Of a DNA stretch of 64,000 bases, positions 8,093 to 17,995 are shown piece after piece. Position 1 is the first letter of the stretch. Every line of letters starts with the position of its first letter. Position numbers and translations under genes: made by a program. The notes beneath the pieces are model-generated. The model was not told the origin of the DNA. It worked only from the letters and a program-made list of their open reading frames with translations, and did no database searches. Source of the DNA: Hoeflea sp. (lineage in GTDB: Bacteria; Pseudomonadota; Alphaproteobacteria; Rhizobiales; Rhizobiaceae); the NCBI RefSeq assembly GCF_014359905.1, contig NZ_JACIYP010000002.1, positions 62,001-126,000 of the forward strand. Reading direction: 5' to 3'.

Positions 8093-10492
8093 TCAATCGA
8101 GATACTGGGCTTGAATGTCATTGGTCAGGCGGCCGATCGCCTTTTCAAGTTCAACGAGTTCGGGTTGACCGAGACTCTGCGGCGTGTGGACCGATAGATC
8201 GGCATGGATCCGCAGCACCGAACGGGACAGATCTGACAACTGGCCATTGACGTCGGCGCCCGGCAGCAGGCTGACCTGATCGCGGATTTCGTCGATATGA
8301 AAGGCAATCGAGCGCGGATTGAGCGGGTCGAGCGCAAGCAGATCAACCACCGTATCGCGGCTGGCGGTGACCGAGTAGCGCCTGCGGTGGGTCATGACAC
8401 TGTCGCCCACCTCGACGCACAGTTCAAAGCCGCCTTGCGGACCGTTCCATTCGCCGAAATTCGCCAGCAGATCCGCCATCCCGAGGGCGCGTTCCAGCGA
8501 GCGGCCGATGGTCAGAAACCGCCAGCCGCTGAATCGGTACATGTTTTCATGCACCAGGCCTGAGAAGCCGGTGATCTTGCGCAACAGGATCCCCATCGCG
8601 GCGGCCGCATCCTCCCCCGGAACCACTGTTTTGCGCATGTTGGCGACCGTTCGCTCAAGGTCGGCCAGCGAGGCCCAGGCATCGACGGAAAACCTGTCGC
8701 GAACCTGATTGGCGGAGTTTACTGCGAGCGCAATGGTCCTCTCGACTTGTCGGCAAACGCCTTCCGACATGTCCAGACCGAGATCTTCGAGATAGGTTTC
8801 GAGCGCGTTCATCAGCGGCGTGCCGCCTGCAGGCGTCTCCGGCAGCCGGCTCATATAGGCCCTGGTCAGGCGCATCTGGCCTTCGGCGCGCTCGACATAG
8901 CGGCCGAGCCAGAAGAGATTGTCGGCGGCACGGCTCGGCAGCAGGCCAGGCGATGCCCGGACGAACACTTCTCCCGGCTGCATCAGCATGGAATCCTCCG
9001 GCACCGGAGTGTCTGAGACGACCCAGACATCGGCGACCGATCCGCCGCTGCTGATGGACACCGCCGATGGATCCTCACCGGACGCGGCCAGCCGGGCAAA
9101 CCCGCCGGGCATCAACTGCCAGCCATCGCGGGTGCGGGCCATGAATACCCGTATCCGCATCGGCCGCGGCGTCAGCTTTCCATCCTGCCAGGTCGGCGTG
9201 GTCGAGAGCGACACCAGCTCCTGGCCGACAAGATTGCGCCCCTCCGCCTCAAGCCAGGCATCGAGCTCAAGACCAATTCCGGACATATCGCCCTTGAGCA
9301 CCGCGCCGGCATCCGGCTCCAGCGGAAGCCGGGTGGAACTGGCAGACCCGATCAGCATCGCATGGGCGTTGTCGCGCACATGGGCGCGCTCGGCCTCGCC
9401 CCCGCACCACCAGGTGGCAATGTTCGGGATCGACAGCGGCTTGCCGTGAAGCACCCGCGACAATCGCGGCAGGAAGGCGAGAAAGGCCCGGCTTTCAAGA
9501 ATGCCCGCGCCAAGCGCATTGATCATGGTCACATCCTGGGAGCGAACCGGGCCAAGCAGCCCGGGCGTTCCAAGATGCGAACTCGCCTTGAGCTCCAGAG
9601 GATCGGCCCAGGCCGCATCAAGCCTGCGCCACAGCACGCTGATGGGCTTGGGGCCAGAGACGGTGCGCACCATCAGTCTGCCATTGTCGACCACAAGATC
9701 GTCGCCCTCGAGCAGCATCATGCCGAGATAGCGGGCGATGTAGGCGTGCTCGAAATAGGTGTCGTTCATCGGCCCCGGCGTCAGAATGCCGACCCGGCTG
9801 CCATCTTCGCGGCGGAGCGCATTGAGCCCGTCCCGGAAGGCCCGGAAGAAACCGGCCAGGCGCTCGACATGCGAATCCGTATAGAACCCGGGAAACGACC
9901 TGACGGAGGCCACGCGGTTTTCAAGGGCATAGCCGGCACCAGACGGGGCCTGGGTCCGGTCGCCCAGCACCCACCAGCCGCCATCGGGTCCGCGCCCGAT
10001 CTCGAAGGCGATGAAATGCAGGAAATGCCCCGATGCGGGCTTCACGCCCACCAGCGGCCGCAGCCATTCGGGATTGGAGGCAATCACGCCTGCTGGAAGA
10101 TGGCCTTCGGCCACCAGGCGGTTTTCGCCGTAAAGATCGGCGACAACCGCCTCGAGCAGATCGGCCCGTTCGGCGAGACCCTCGGCCAGAGCCTGCCATT
10201 CATCTTCCGGCTGGATCACCGGCACCGGGCTCAGCGGCCAATCCCGCGGGCTCTTGCCGTCGCCGTACTGGCGCACGAAAACGCCCGCGTCGCGCAGGTA
10301 CTGGGCGCCCCGGGCAAAAGCACGCTCCCGTTCCTCCGGACTCAAGCCATCGAGATGCGCGATCAGCTTTGTCCAGGCCGGACGGATCTCACCATCCTCG
10401 GAGAGAAGTTCATCCGGGACGCCAGGCAAGGCCCTATAGTCCGACACGATCGACGGGCGGTCCTTTCGCGAAGCCATGGCGGAACCCGGCAT
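8093..10492 (-). CDS. Fused circularly permuted ATP-grasp / alpha-E domain protein
   Basis: A single 799-residue protein joining two families often encoded separately. Residues about 1-490 are the circularly permuted ATP-grasp module (segments GDRTQAPSGAGYALENR, ILTPGPMNDTYFEHAYIAR, LKASSHLGTPG). From about residue 505 the alpha-helical alpha-E domain begins with LPSRAADNLFWLGRYVERAE. ATP-grasp enzymes join a carboxylate to an amine using ATP; alpha-E domains are of unknown function but nearly always accompany them. The gene lies between two transglutaminase genes, with only 3 bases from the upstream stop. The proposed role, by inference from family and context, is peptide ligation or peptide tagging in the cytoplasm. 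A start at 10477 is also possible. Confidence 0.85.
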   Translation of the reverse strand: MPGSAMASRKDRPSIVSDYRALPGVPDELLSEDGEIRPAWTKLIAHLDGLSPEERERAFARGAQYLRDAGVFVRQYGDGKSPRDWPLSPVPVIQPEDEWQALAEGLAERADLLEAVVADLYGENRLVAEGHLPAGVIASNPEWLRPLVGVKPASGHFLHFIAFEIGRGPDGGWWVLGDRTQAPSGAGYALENRVASVRSFPGFYTDSHVERLAGFFRAFRDGLNALRREDGSRVGILTPGPMNDTYFEHAYIARYLGMMLLEGDDLVVDNGRLMVRTVSGPKPISVLWRRLDAAWADPLELKASSHLGTPGLLGPVRSQDVTMINALGAGILESRAFLAFLPRLSRVLHGKPLSIPNIATWWCGGEAERAHVRDNAHAMLIGSASSTRLPLEPDAGAVLKGDMSGIGLELDAWLEAEGRNLVGQELVSLSTTPTWQDGKLTPRPMRIRVFMARTRDGWQLMPGGFARLAASGEDPSAVSISSGGSVADVWVVSDTPVPEDSMLMQPGEVFVRASPGLLPSRAADNLFWLGRYVERAEGQMRLTRAYMSRLPETPAGGTPLMNALETYLEDLGLDMSEGVCRQVERTIALAVNSANQVRDRFSVDAWASLADLERTVANMRKTVVPGEDAAAAMGILLRKITGFSGLVHENMYRFSGWRFLTIGRSLERALGMADLLANFGEWNGPQGGFELCVEVGDSVMTHRRRYSVTASRDTVVDLLALDPLNPRSIAFHIDEIRDQVSLLPGADVNGQLSDLSRSVLRIHADLSVHTPQSLGQPELVELEKAIGRLTNDIQAQYLD

Positions 10493-10495
10493 AGA

Positions 10496-13400
10496 TCAGA
10501 TTCCCGGTTTGCGGCGCAGGTCGAGCGTGAACGGAAACTCGGAATGCGGCGTTTCCGGCACCGGCATCGATGCACCCGGTGTATGGCCGCGATGCTCGAA
10601 GCGGGCAAGGCGCCGGGCTTCGGCTTCGTTGCCGTTGACCGGAAACGTGTCGTAGTTCCGCCCGCCGGGATGGGCGACATGGTAGACACAGCCGCCCAGC
10701 GGCTTGCCCGACCAGGTGTCGAAGATATCGAAGGTCAGCGGCGCGTTGACGGGCAGCACCGGATGCAGCGCCAGTGTCGGCTGCCAGGCCTTGTAGCGCA
10801 CGCCGCCAATCGAGGTTCCGGATTGCCCGGTTGCGGCCAAGGGCACCGGACGGCCATTGCAGGCCACGAGATAGCGCGTCGGATCGGCGCTTTCGAGCTT
10901 GACCTGCAGGCGTTCGACCGAGCTGTCGGTGTAGCGGACCGTGCCGCCGATGGCGCCGGTTTCGCCCAGCACATGCCAGGGCTCGAGCGCCTGGCGCAGC
11001 TCGAGCCGGACGCCCTCATAGGTGACCTCGCCGCAGAACGGAAAACGGAACTCGGCCTGCGCCTCGTACCATTCCGAGCGCAGGTCGAAGCCGTGATCGC
11101 GCAGGTCGCGCAGCACGTCGAGAAAATCCTGCCAGATGAAATGCGGCAGCATGAAGCGGTCATTGAGGGCCGTTCCCCAGCGGGTGAAGCGCCCGGTGGC
11201 CGGGCTTTGCCAGAACCGGGCGATCAGCGCGCGGATCATTACCTGTTGCGCCAGACTCATGCGCGGCTCCGGCGGCATCTCGAAGCCGCGGAACTCGACC
11301 AGGCCCAGGCGGCCGGTCGGGCCATCGGGGGAATAAAGCTTGTCGATGCAGATTTCGGCGCGGTGGGTGTTGCCGGTGACATCGGTCAGCAGGTTGCGCA
11401 GCAAGCGATCGACCAGCCACGGCAAGGGCGGCGTGCCCGCATCGGGATGCGGGATCTGCTCGAGCGCCATCTCCAGTTCGTAGAGACTGTCGTGGCGGGC
11501 CTCGTCGATGCGCGGCGCCTGGCTGGTCGGTCCGATGAACAGGCCGGAGAACAGATAGGAGAGGCTCGGGTGACGCTGCCAGTGCAGGATCAGGCTCGCC
11601 AGAACATCCGGGCGCCTGAGAAACGGGCTGTCGAGCGGCGTGGCGCCGCCGACGACCACATGATTGCCGCCGCCTGTGCCGGTGTGGCGTCCGTCGATCA
11701 TGAACTTGTCGGCGCCGAGCCGGGTCTGGCGGGCCTCCTCGTAGACGCCTTCGGTGATCGCCTTGCATTCGTTCCAGTCGGCGGCCGGATGGACATTCAC
11801 CTCGACCACGCCCGGATCGGGCGCGACACGGATGACATTGAGGCGCGGATCGTGCGGCGGGCCGTAACCCTCGATATGAACCTTGAAGCCAAGCTTGTCG
11901 GCGGCTGCTTCGGCCGCCGAGATCAGTTCGAGATAATCCTCGACCTTCTCCACCGGCGGCATGAACACGCACAGGCGGCCATCGCGCGGCTCGACCGAGA
12001 TCGCAGTGCGGACAGCGCCATCCAGGTCGCCGATCTTCTGCTCGACACGGTTCTGGGTGGCTTCGGCTGCCGTGAACTGTGCGACGGCCTGCTCAGGCGC
12101 AGCCGCAGCGCGGACTTCCTCCAGTGCGGAGGCCAGCGCCTGGGCCGCCACATCCGGCAGATCGCCCTTGGGCTCTGTGGGATCGGCCGGATTGACATAG
12201 GGATAGGACGCGGCCGGAACATGCGGCAGCGATCCGAGCGGCAGCCGGTAGCCGACGGGGCTGTCGCCCGGAACCAGGAAGATATGGCCGCGCCGGGTTT
12301 TCCATTTTTCCGACCGCCAGCCATGCGCGGCGGCTTTCGATTGCCAGCGCTGGACCGGCAGCACGAAACCGGACGGCTTCGCCAGCCCGCGGCCGAACAC
12401 GGTGGCGATGCGGTGCCGCTCCTCTGGGTCCTCGAGCTTTGAGTTTTCCGGCGTCACATTGTCGGGAAGATTGCCTTCCTTGATGATCCATTCCGCCGGG
12501 TCCTCATAGGCCGCGGCGACATGATCTTCGGTGATGCCGAGGTTGTCGGCGATGGTGGCGAGCAATTCCTTCGCAGTCTCGGCCGTGGCCTGGCCGGTGT
12601 CCTTGCCCTCGTCGGCGATGAGTTCGGGATTGTGCCAGATCGGCTTGCCGTCGCGCCGCCAGTAGAGCGAGAATGTCCAGCGCGGCAGGGTTTCGCCGGG
12701 ATACCATTTGCCCTGGCCGTAATGCAGGAAACCGCCCGGCGCGAAGCGGGTGCGCAGGCGCCGGATCAGCTTGTCGGCGGCCTCGCGCTTTTGCGGGCCG
12801 ACAGCGGCGGTGTTCCACTCCTCGCTTTCGAAATCGTCGATCGACACGAAGGTCGGCTCGCCGCCCATGGTGAGCCGGACATCGCCCGCCGTGAGCTTGG
12901 CATCGATCTTGTGGCCGAGCGCATCGAGTGCGGCCCAGGACTCCGCGCTGAACGGTTTGGTAATGCGCGGATGCTCCGCCATGCGCTCGACGCGCATGTC
13001 GAAGGCGAAGTCGACTTCGGCATAGCTCGCCAGACCCGAGATCGGGGCTGCATTGCGATAGTGCGGTGTGGCCGCGAGCGGAATGTGGCTCTCGCCGGTC
13101 AGGAGGCCCGACGTCGGATCGAGCCCGATCCATCCCGCACCGGGCAGGTAAACCTCGGCCCAGGCATGCAGGTCGGTGAAATCATGATCGGTGCCGGGAG
13201 GACCATCAAGCGACACCAGGTCTGGCTTGAGCTGGATCAGGTAGCCCGAGACGAAGCGCGCGGCAAAGCCCAGATGCCTCAGCGCCTGGACCAGAAGCCA
13301 GCTGGTGTCGCGGCACGACCCCTTGCCGGTCTCGAAGGTTTCCTCGGGCGTCTGGACGCCCGGCTCCATGCGGATGACATAGCCGATCTCATTGGCAAGG

Positions 13401-13852
13401 CGGGCATTGAGGCCCACGACAAAATCCACCGTCCGGGCCTGTTCGCGCGGAACCGTCTGCAGAAAAGCCGCCAGACGCGGACCGGCAGGCTCGGGCGTCC
13501 GGTAGATCACCAGATCCGGCTCGATGTCCTCAGGATACTTGAACGGCCAGGTTTCCGCCGATTCCTCGACGAAAAAATCGAACGGATTGTAGACCGTCAT
13601 GTCGGCAACGAGATCGACCTCGATCTTCAGTTCCATCACCGGATCGGGAAACACATAGCGCGCCAGCCAGTTTCCATAGGGATCCTGCTGGTAATTGACG
13701 AAATGTTCCTTCGGACTGATCTTGAGAGAGTGCGACACCACTCTCGTCCGGCTGTGTGGAGCGGGACGGAGACGGATGATCTGCGGGCCGAGGCTCACCG
13801 GGCGATCATACTTGTAATGGGTCAGATGGTGTACGCTTGCCAGAATCGACAT
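10496..13852 (-). CDS. Transglutaminase plus DUF2126 putative amidoligase
   Basis: Large protein of 1,118 residues. The N-terminal third is a transglutaminase core with the triad Cys180 (KGSCRD), His229 (LHAWAEVY) and Asp245 (GLDPTSG). The C-terminal part is the DUF2126 region, described in domain databases as a putative amidoligase of glutamine-synthetase-like fold; its conserved HTGTGGGNH motif starts near residue 722. The start is set at the ATG at 13852 ([19 protein letters not shown]), matching the usual N-terminus; an in-frame extension of 15 residues looks non-coding. It is the first gene of the cluster, and a 16-bp palindrome lies just upstream. The joined protease-like and ligase domains suggest processing and ligation of a peptide substrate, which is not known. 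Confidence 0.88.
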   Translation of the reverse strand: MSILASVHHLTHYKYDRPVSLGPQIIRLRPAPHSRTRVVSHSLKISPKEHFVNYQQDPYGNWLARYVFPDPVMELKIEVDLVADMTVYNPFDFFVEESAETWPFKYPEDIEPDLVIYRTPEPAGPRLAAFLQTVPREQARTVDFVVGLNARLANEIGYVIRMEPGVQTPEETFETGKGSCRDTSWLLVQALRHLGFAARFVSGYLIQLKPDLVSLDGPPGTDHDFTDLHAWAEVYLPGAGWIGLDPTSGLLTGESHIPLAATPHYRNAAPISGLASYAEVDFAFDMRVERMAEHPRITKPFSAESWAALDALGHKIDAKLTAGDVRLTMGGEPTFVSIDDFESEEWNTAAVGPQKREAADKLIRRLRTRFAPGGFLHYGQGKWYPGETLPRWTFSLYWRRDGKPIWHNPELIADEGKDTGQATAETAKELLATIADNLGITEDHVAAAYEDPAEWIIKEGNLPDNVTPENSKLEDPEERHRIATVFGRGLAKPSGFVLPVQRWQSKAAAHGWRSEKWKTRRGHIFLVPGDSPVGYRLPLGSLPHVPAASYPYVNPADPTEPKGDLPDVAAQALASALEEVRAAAAPEQAVAQFTAAEATQNRVEQKIGDLDGAVRTAISVEPRDGRLCVFMPPVEKVEDYLELISAAEAAADKLGFKVHIEGYGPPHDPRLNVIRVAPDPGVVEVNVHPAADWNECKAITEGVYEEARQTRLGADKFMIDGRHTGTGGGNHVVVGGATPLDSPFLRRPDVLASLILHWQRHPSLSYLFSGLFIGPTSQAPRIDEARHDSLYELEMALEQIPHPDAGTPPLPWLVDRLLRNLLTDVTGNTHRAEICIDKLYSPDGPTGRLGLVEFRGFEMPPEPRMSLAQQVMIRALIARFWQSPATGRFTRWGTALNDRFMLPHFIWQDFLDVLRDLRDHGFDLRSEWYEAQAEFRFPFCGEVTYEGVRLELRQALEPWHVLGETGAIGGTVRYTDSSVERLQVKLESADPTRYLVACNGRPVPLAATGQSGTSIGGVRYKAWQPTLALHPVLPVNAPLTFDIFDTWSGKPLGGCVYHVAHPGGRNYDTFPVNGNEAEARRLARFEHRGHTPGASMPVPETPHSEFPFTLDLRRKPGI

Positions 13853-13872
13853 GGGATGTATCCGTTGATCGG

Positions 13873-13888
13873 GCTGCCTTAAGGCAGC
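13873..13888. promoter_or_regulatory. 16-bp perfect palindrome upstream of the amidoligase cluster
   Basis: GCTGCCTTAAGGCAGC is a perfect palindrome centred 28-29 bases before the DUF2126 start codon. Its position fits an operator overlapping the promoter or leader of the cluster. No cognate regulator can be named. Confidence 0.4.
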
Positions 13889-14028
13889 GCACACCATGCA
13901 TTGCCCGTCCGGCCATGTCCACCGCTCGTGATGCAGCGCACATGAAATCGCAGCGGGAAACGTCTGTCAGCCTGACCTTGCGCACAAATGCAGCGGGATT
14001 GGGTTGTTTTCAGCGTTCAAACGGCAAA

Positions 14029-14065
14029 GGGCGGGTGCGGCCGGGTTGACCCGGCGCACCCGCCC
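14029..14065 (-). terminator. Strong GC-rich hairpin downstream of cheW
   Basis: Arms 14029-14039 and 14055-14065 (GGGCGGGTGCG / CGCACCCGCCC) enclose a second paired segment, CCGGG-TTGA-CCCGG. On the minus strand it lies 28 bases after the cheW stop and is followed by TTTG, so it probably ends the cheW transcript before the amidoligase cluster. Confidence 0.7.
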
Positions 14066-14092
14066 TCGAAACAGGCCGGACTGCTGAGAATC

Positions 14093-14560
14093 TCAGGCGG
14101 CGAGTTCGCCTTCCTCGTCAAGCAGCGAATCAAGGTCGAGATGGGAGATCATCGACTTGTCCTTGGCAATGATGGCCGTGGTCATGCGCTGAACTTCGGT
14201 CGCGCCGACTTCCGGCACGCTCTGGATCTCGTCTTCGGCGACCGTGACCATGTCGGACACATTGTCGACCAGCAGGCCAACCAGCTGTCCGCGGATGCTG
14301 GCGACAATGATCGCCGAGCGTTCCGTGGGCTTGATGGCTTCGAGGCCAAGCCGCAGCGCCATGTCGATCACTGGAATGACCGTTCCGCGCAGATTGATGA
14401 CGCCCAGGACATGGCGCGGCGCGTGCGCCAGCGGCGTGGCAGGGGTCCAGCCGCGAATTTCGCGAACAGCCATAATGTTCACGCTGAACACCTGTTCGCC
14501 GAGGAAAAACGAAATGATCTCAAGACCGGAAGTCTTGTTGGCGGTTTGCGTGCTGCTCAT
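14093..14560 (-). CDS. cheW: CheW-type chemotaxis coupling protein
   Basis: Single CheW domain, 155 residues (EIISFFLGEQVFSVNIMAVREIRGW... VLGVINLRGTVIPVIDMALRLGL). CheW proteins link chemoreceptors to the CheA kinase in cytoplasmic signalling arrays. The conserved NLRGxVIPVIDL-type segment and the later LVDNVSDMV strand are present. It is a lone gene here, with its own terminator, and no che cluster is in view, so it may serve an accessory array. Confidence 0.9.
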   Translation of the reverse strand: MSSTQTANKTSGLEIISFFLGEQVFSVNIMAVREIRGWTPATPLAHAPRHVLGVINLRGTVIPVIDMALRLGLEAIKPTERSAIIVASIRGQLVGLLVDNVSDMVTVAEDEIQSVPEVGATEVQRMTTAIIAKDKSMISHLDLDSLLDEEGELAA

Positions 14561-14994
14561 CGTATCCTCGTTTCATAGTGAGCCGACCCGGCACGGATGT
14601 GTTGGGGGTGCCTGGCCCGGCCGGTCCGGTGGTAAATCTGCAAACAGGCGGCACGCCCAAGAGCCTTCATGTGCCGGGCACGGAGCGCGTCCGCGCATGG
14701 GAAGAACGTCGGGCCTGAAACAAGCGCCAATCCCCATGCTTCGATCTAACCATGCTTTCGTTAAGAATGCGAAAACACGGCATCACAGGAATAAGCCATT
14801 TACTCAGGTCAAAACTGCACGGGATGAGATTGCTTGCTGCTGGTTAATCGAAACTGACCTTCAGCCGACAGGGATACTGCTTGGACCGGACAAGGACTGG
14901 CAGACCATGTCCCGCGCCCGAAACGCCTGTCGCGCCCAAGCGGGTTTGCTTGAGCGCGACAGGATCACATTCAATTCTCTGGCGTTGAAGGCGC
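14561..14994. other. Intergenic region between the helicase end and cheW start
   Basis: This 434-base stretch holds the cheW promoter region and the helicase terminator at 14926-14963. I see no convincing protein-coding or RNA gene; short open frames lack ribosome sites. Confidence 0.5.
14926..14963 (-). terminator. Hairpin downstream of the DEAD-box helicase gene
   Basis: Arms 14926-14941 and 14948-14963 form a 16-bp stem with one mismatch around a GGGTTT loop, 31 bases after the helicase stop on the minus strand. There is no long U-run, so termination strength is uncertain. Confidence 0.6.
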
Positions 14995-17172
14995 TCAGGC
15001 CTTGGGCTTGCGCTTCAATCCGCCCTTGCCGCCATCGGCCGTGACACGCTTGGTCACGTCGGCGAACGGGTTCTTTTCGCCCTTGCGGTGCGGTTTGGCG
15101 GGCTTCGCATCAGCCTTGAAGTCGGGCTTGTCGCGCTTGGGCTTCTTGTCTTTGGCAAACGGCTTCTTGTCCTTGGCAAACGGACGGTCGGCGCCGGCAT
15201 CCGCAGCGGCGGATTTGACGGGCTTTGCGGTCTCCGGCTCCGGCCTGGATTTTTCGGGCTTTGCAGCCGGGGGCACATCGTCATGGGGCCAGCCGCCGGC
15301 CTTCGCCGGTGCGGGCGCGTCGTCGCGGGACGAGGGCTTCCGGTCGGCATAGGCATCGGGCCTCGGCGGACGGTCGTCGCGCTTCTTGCCGCCTGTGAAT
15401 GGGCGCTTCTTGGCGTAGTCGGGCTTGGCCTTTTCGCGCGGGCGATACTCATCGCCCGCCTGCTCGGGACGGTCCGTGCGCGTGGCGGAAGTGGTATCTG
15501 CGTCCGACGATCTGGCCGGCCGTGGGGTCCGCGAGGGCGCTTCGGGGACGCCGTCAAGACGGGTCACCGTGACATTCTTCTCGATCTTTCGGGTCGGGCC
15601 GATGGCGGCTTCGAATTTGTCGGCCGCGACTCCGGCGATCTCGACATGGGTCTCGAGATCATGAATGCGAATCGAGCCGATTTCGGTCTTGGTGATGTGA
15701 CCGGCGCGGCAGATCATCGGCAGCAGCCAGCGCGGCTCGGCCGATTGCTTGCGCCCCAGCGACAGGGAAAACCAGACCGCATCCTTGATCGGCACATGAT
15801 CGCGCGGGGCGCGCTCGACGAAGGTGCCGCCGGCAGAGCCGCTGGGCGCGCTGACAGGACCGTCGTCAATCAGTTCCTCGGGCGAAGAGCGTCCGGCGCG
15901 ATGCAACCGGATAAGGGCTGCAGCAACCTTTTCGGGCCCATGCCGCTCCAGCAGGGCCGTGACCATGGCGGCCTCGTCTTCTGCGACATCGGCCTCAAAC
16001 GAGGCGTCCGCCATCAGCCGTTCATCATCGCGGGCAAGGATTTCCTCGACCGAGGGCGGGCGCGCCCAGGTGGCGGTGATGCGCGCGTCGGTCAGCAGCC
16101 GTTCGGTGCGGCGGCGCGCGTTGTAGGGCACGATCAGGGCCGAGACGCCCTTGCGGCCGGCGCGTCCGGTGCGGCCCGAGCGGTGCAGCAGGCCTTCCTT
16201 GTTCTTCGGCAGATCGGCGTGAATGACCAGTTCGAGATCGGGCAGATCGAGGCCGCGGGCGGCAACATCGGTGGCGACGCAGACCTTGGCGCGGCCATCG
16301 CGCAGGGCCTGAAGCGCGTGGGTGCGTTCGGTCTGGCTCAACTCGCCCGACAGCGCCACGACCGAAAAGCCGCGATTGGAGAATCGCGCGGTCAGGTGAT
16401 TGACGGTGGCGCGGGTGCTGCAGAACACGATGGCGTTCTTGGCGTCATAGTAGCGCAACACATTGATGACCGCGTTTTCCCGGTCATTGGGGGCAACGGC
16501 GAGCGCGCGGTACTCGATGTCGAGATGCTGCTTCTGGTCGCCGGCGGTGGTGACCCGAACCGCCTTGCTCTGATAGCGCTTGGCGAGATTGGCGATGCCG
16601 GCGGGCACGGTTGCCGAAAACATCAGGGTGCGGCGCTGATCGGGGGCCGCGTCCAGAATGAACTGCAGATCATCGCGAAAGCCGAGATCGAGCATTTCGT
16701 CGGCTTCATCGAGAACGACGGCGCGCATGGCCGACAGATCCAGCGAACCGCGCTCGATATGATCGCGCAGCCGGCCCGGCGTGCCCACGACAATGTGGGC
16801 GCCGTTTTGCAGCGCGCGGCGTTCAGTGGTCATGTTCATGCCGCCGACGCAGGTTGCGATGCGCGCGCCGGTTTCGCCGTAAAGCCAGGCCAGTTCGCGC
16901 TCGACCTGCAAGGCCAGTTCCCGTGTCGGCGCGATCGCCAGAGCCAGCGGCGCCTGGGCGCGCGGCAGCGTTTCCTCGTCGCCCATCAGCGTCGGCGCCA
17001 GCGAGATGCCGAAGGCAACGGTCTTGCCGGAGCCTGTCTGGGCGGACACCAGAAGGTCGGCGTCGCGCAGTTCCGGCGCGAGCACGGAGAGCTGAACCGG
17101 AGTAAGTGTTTCATAGCCGCGTTTTGCCAGCGCCCGGGCTATCGCCGGCTGGATGGTCGCAAGGTCTGTCAT
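14995..17172 (-). CDS. DEAD-box RNA helicase with DbpA-type RNA-binding domain and basic tail
   Basis: ATP-dependent RNA helicase, 725 residues. The Q motif lies near residues 23-28, AQTGSGKT at 44-51, DEAD in VLDEADEM, SAT in MFSATV, and HRSGRTGRAG closes the second RecA domain. Around residues 470-555 is a DbpA-type RNA-binding domain (WFSLSLGRKQ...RIHDLETHVEIAG), as in CsdA/DbpA helicases that act on rRNA or cold-structured RNA. The last ~170 residues are disordered and rich in Lys, Arg, Asp and Pro, with repeats such as PFAKDKKPFAKDKK. Likely roles are ribosome assembly or cold adaptation. It is transcribed alone. Confidence 0.9.
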   Translation of the reverse strand: MTDLATIQPAIARALAKRGYETLTPVQLSVLAPELRDADLLVSAQTGSGKTVAFGISLAPTLMGDEETLPRAQAPLALAIAPTRELALQVERELAWLYGETGARIATCVGGMNMTTERRALQNGAHIVVGTPGRLRDHIERGSLDLSAMRAVVLDEADEMLDLGFRDDLQFILDAAPDQRRTLMFSATVPAGIANLAKRYQSKAVRVTTAGDQKQHLDIEYRALAVAPNDRENAVINVLRYYDAKNAIVFCSTRATVNHLTARFSNRGFSVVALSGELSQTERTHALQALRDGRAKVCVATDVAARGLDLPDLELVIHADLPKNKEGLLHRSGRTGRAGRKGVSALIVPYNARRRTERLLTDARITATWARPPSVEEILARDDERLMADASFEADVAEDEAAMVTALLERHGPEKVAAALIRLHRAGRSSPEELIDDGPVSAPSGSAGGTFVERAPRDHVPIKDAVWFSLSLGRKQSAEPRWLLPMICRAGHITKTEIGSIRIHDLETHVEIAGVAADKFEAAIGPTRKIEKNVTVTRLDGVPEAPSRTPRPARSSDADTTSATRTDRPEQAGDEYRPREKAKPDYAKKRPFTGGKKRDDRPPRPDAYADRKPSSRDDAPAPAKAGGWPHDDVPPAAKPEKSRPEPETAKPVKSAAADAGADRPFAKDKKPFAKDKKPKRDKPDFKADAKPAKPHRKGEKNPFADVTKRVTADGGKGGLKRKPKA

Positions 17173-17572
17173 GTCGGATCTTTCGGACTTCGTGTTTGAA
17201 CCCGTTCAAGCGGGCGCCATGTGCGGGCGAATGTCCGGCCACGGCTTTGAGGCTTCTTAAAGCACATTTGAATAAGAAGAAACGGGGTAACGCAAGAAAG
17301 TGCAAGCAAGACCGCTCCGATCCGATGGCATGAACATCACAAAACGTGGCTAGGACCGGCTCGGTCAGGGCAGTCTGCCGAAGATCGCTCAGCAGACACC
17401 GGGGATTTCCGGTGGTTGCCGTGTCATCACCAATTCCGTCTCCCCATGGGTGGGCAGTTGAGAGAGTGTCCATCCTCCAAGACCCAAGCAGTTCCGGCAC
17501 GGGTGCAGGAACCCGTGAAAAGCAACGGCGTGACTCAATGGAACCAAGGCGGATGTGCGGCGTTAGTGTGGC
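17173..17572. other. Intergenic region upstream of the helicase and small secreted protein
   Basis: This 400-base region separates divergent genes. It contains a perfect 7-bp inverted repeat (CACGGGT-N6-ACCCGTG) at 17498-17517, without a T-run. No convincing gene is seen; promoters for both flanking genes must lie here, and a long helicase leader RNA is possible. Confidence 0.45.
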
Positions 17573-17863
17573 ATGAAAAAGATCGTCACCATCACCGCAT
17601 CCCTCCTCGCCCTGAGCGCGGCCTCGATTGCCGCCGACGCGGACGGGATTTCCTTTTCGCCCATGTCGGCGGATTTTGCCACGCCCGCCTTGGCCGCGGC
17701 AGTCGAACCCACCGAAGGCGCTTCAGGACACCAGATGCAGATCATGGAACGCGATGTGCGGCTGGTGTCCGGCAATGTCGCCCTCGTGAGATCATGCGAC
17801 ACGGCCCACTGGCCTTATTATCCCGCTGACTGCCTGCAAAGGACAGAGTCGGCAGGCCTGTGA
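17573..17863 (+). CDS. Small secreted protein of unknown function
   Basis: A 96-residue protein with a clear N-terminal signal peptide (MKKIVTITASLLALSAASIA). The mature part is short, largely polar, and ends in a segment with two cysteines (CDTAHWPYYPADC) that could form a disulfide. Similar short secreted proteins ending in a WPYY..C motif are known to me from rhizobia, where they are uncharacterised. The ribosome site is weak. It stands alone between the helicase and a LysR gene on the plus strand. Confidence 0.6.
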   Translation: MKKIVTITASLLALSAASIAADADGISFSPMSADFATPALAAAVEPTEGASGHQMQIMERDVRLVSGNVALVRSCDTAHWPYYPADCLQRTESAGL

Positions 17864-17995
17864 TCAGACGCCTGGCCGCAGAACCATCGGCGCGCGCCTG
17901 AAGGCTGCGCAGGACTTTGACGCTGCCAAGCCCCGACGGCCGGCGCGGTTGCGATCCCGGTTGTCAGCCGCGCGGAATGCTGGTTGTTATGCGCC

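Noticed and set aside
9362-12442. A 1,026-codon open frame on the plus strand opposite the ATP-grasp and DUF2126 genes
   Set aside because: It spans two clear minus-strand genes with intact motifs. The translation is Arg/Gly/His-rich with no domain, as expected for the reverse of GC-rich codons.
14750-14780. CTAACCATGCTTTCGTTAAG near cheW as a CtrA site
   Set aside because: The half-sites do not match TTAA-N7-TTAA in sequence or spacing.
15088-17199. A 703-codon open frame opposite the DEAD-box helicase
   Set aside because: Low-complexity Gly/Arg/Ala translation; the helicase motifs lie on the other strand.
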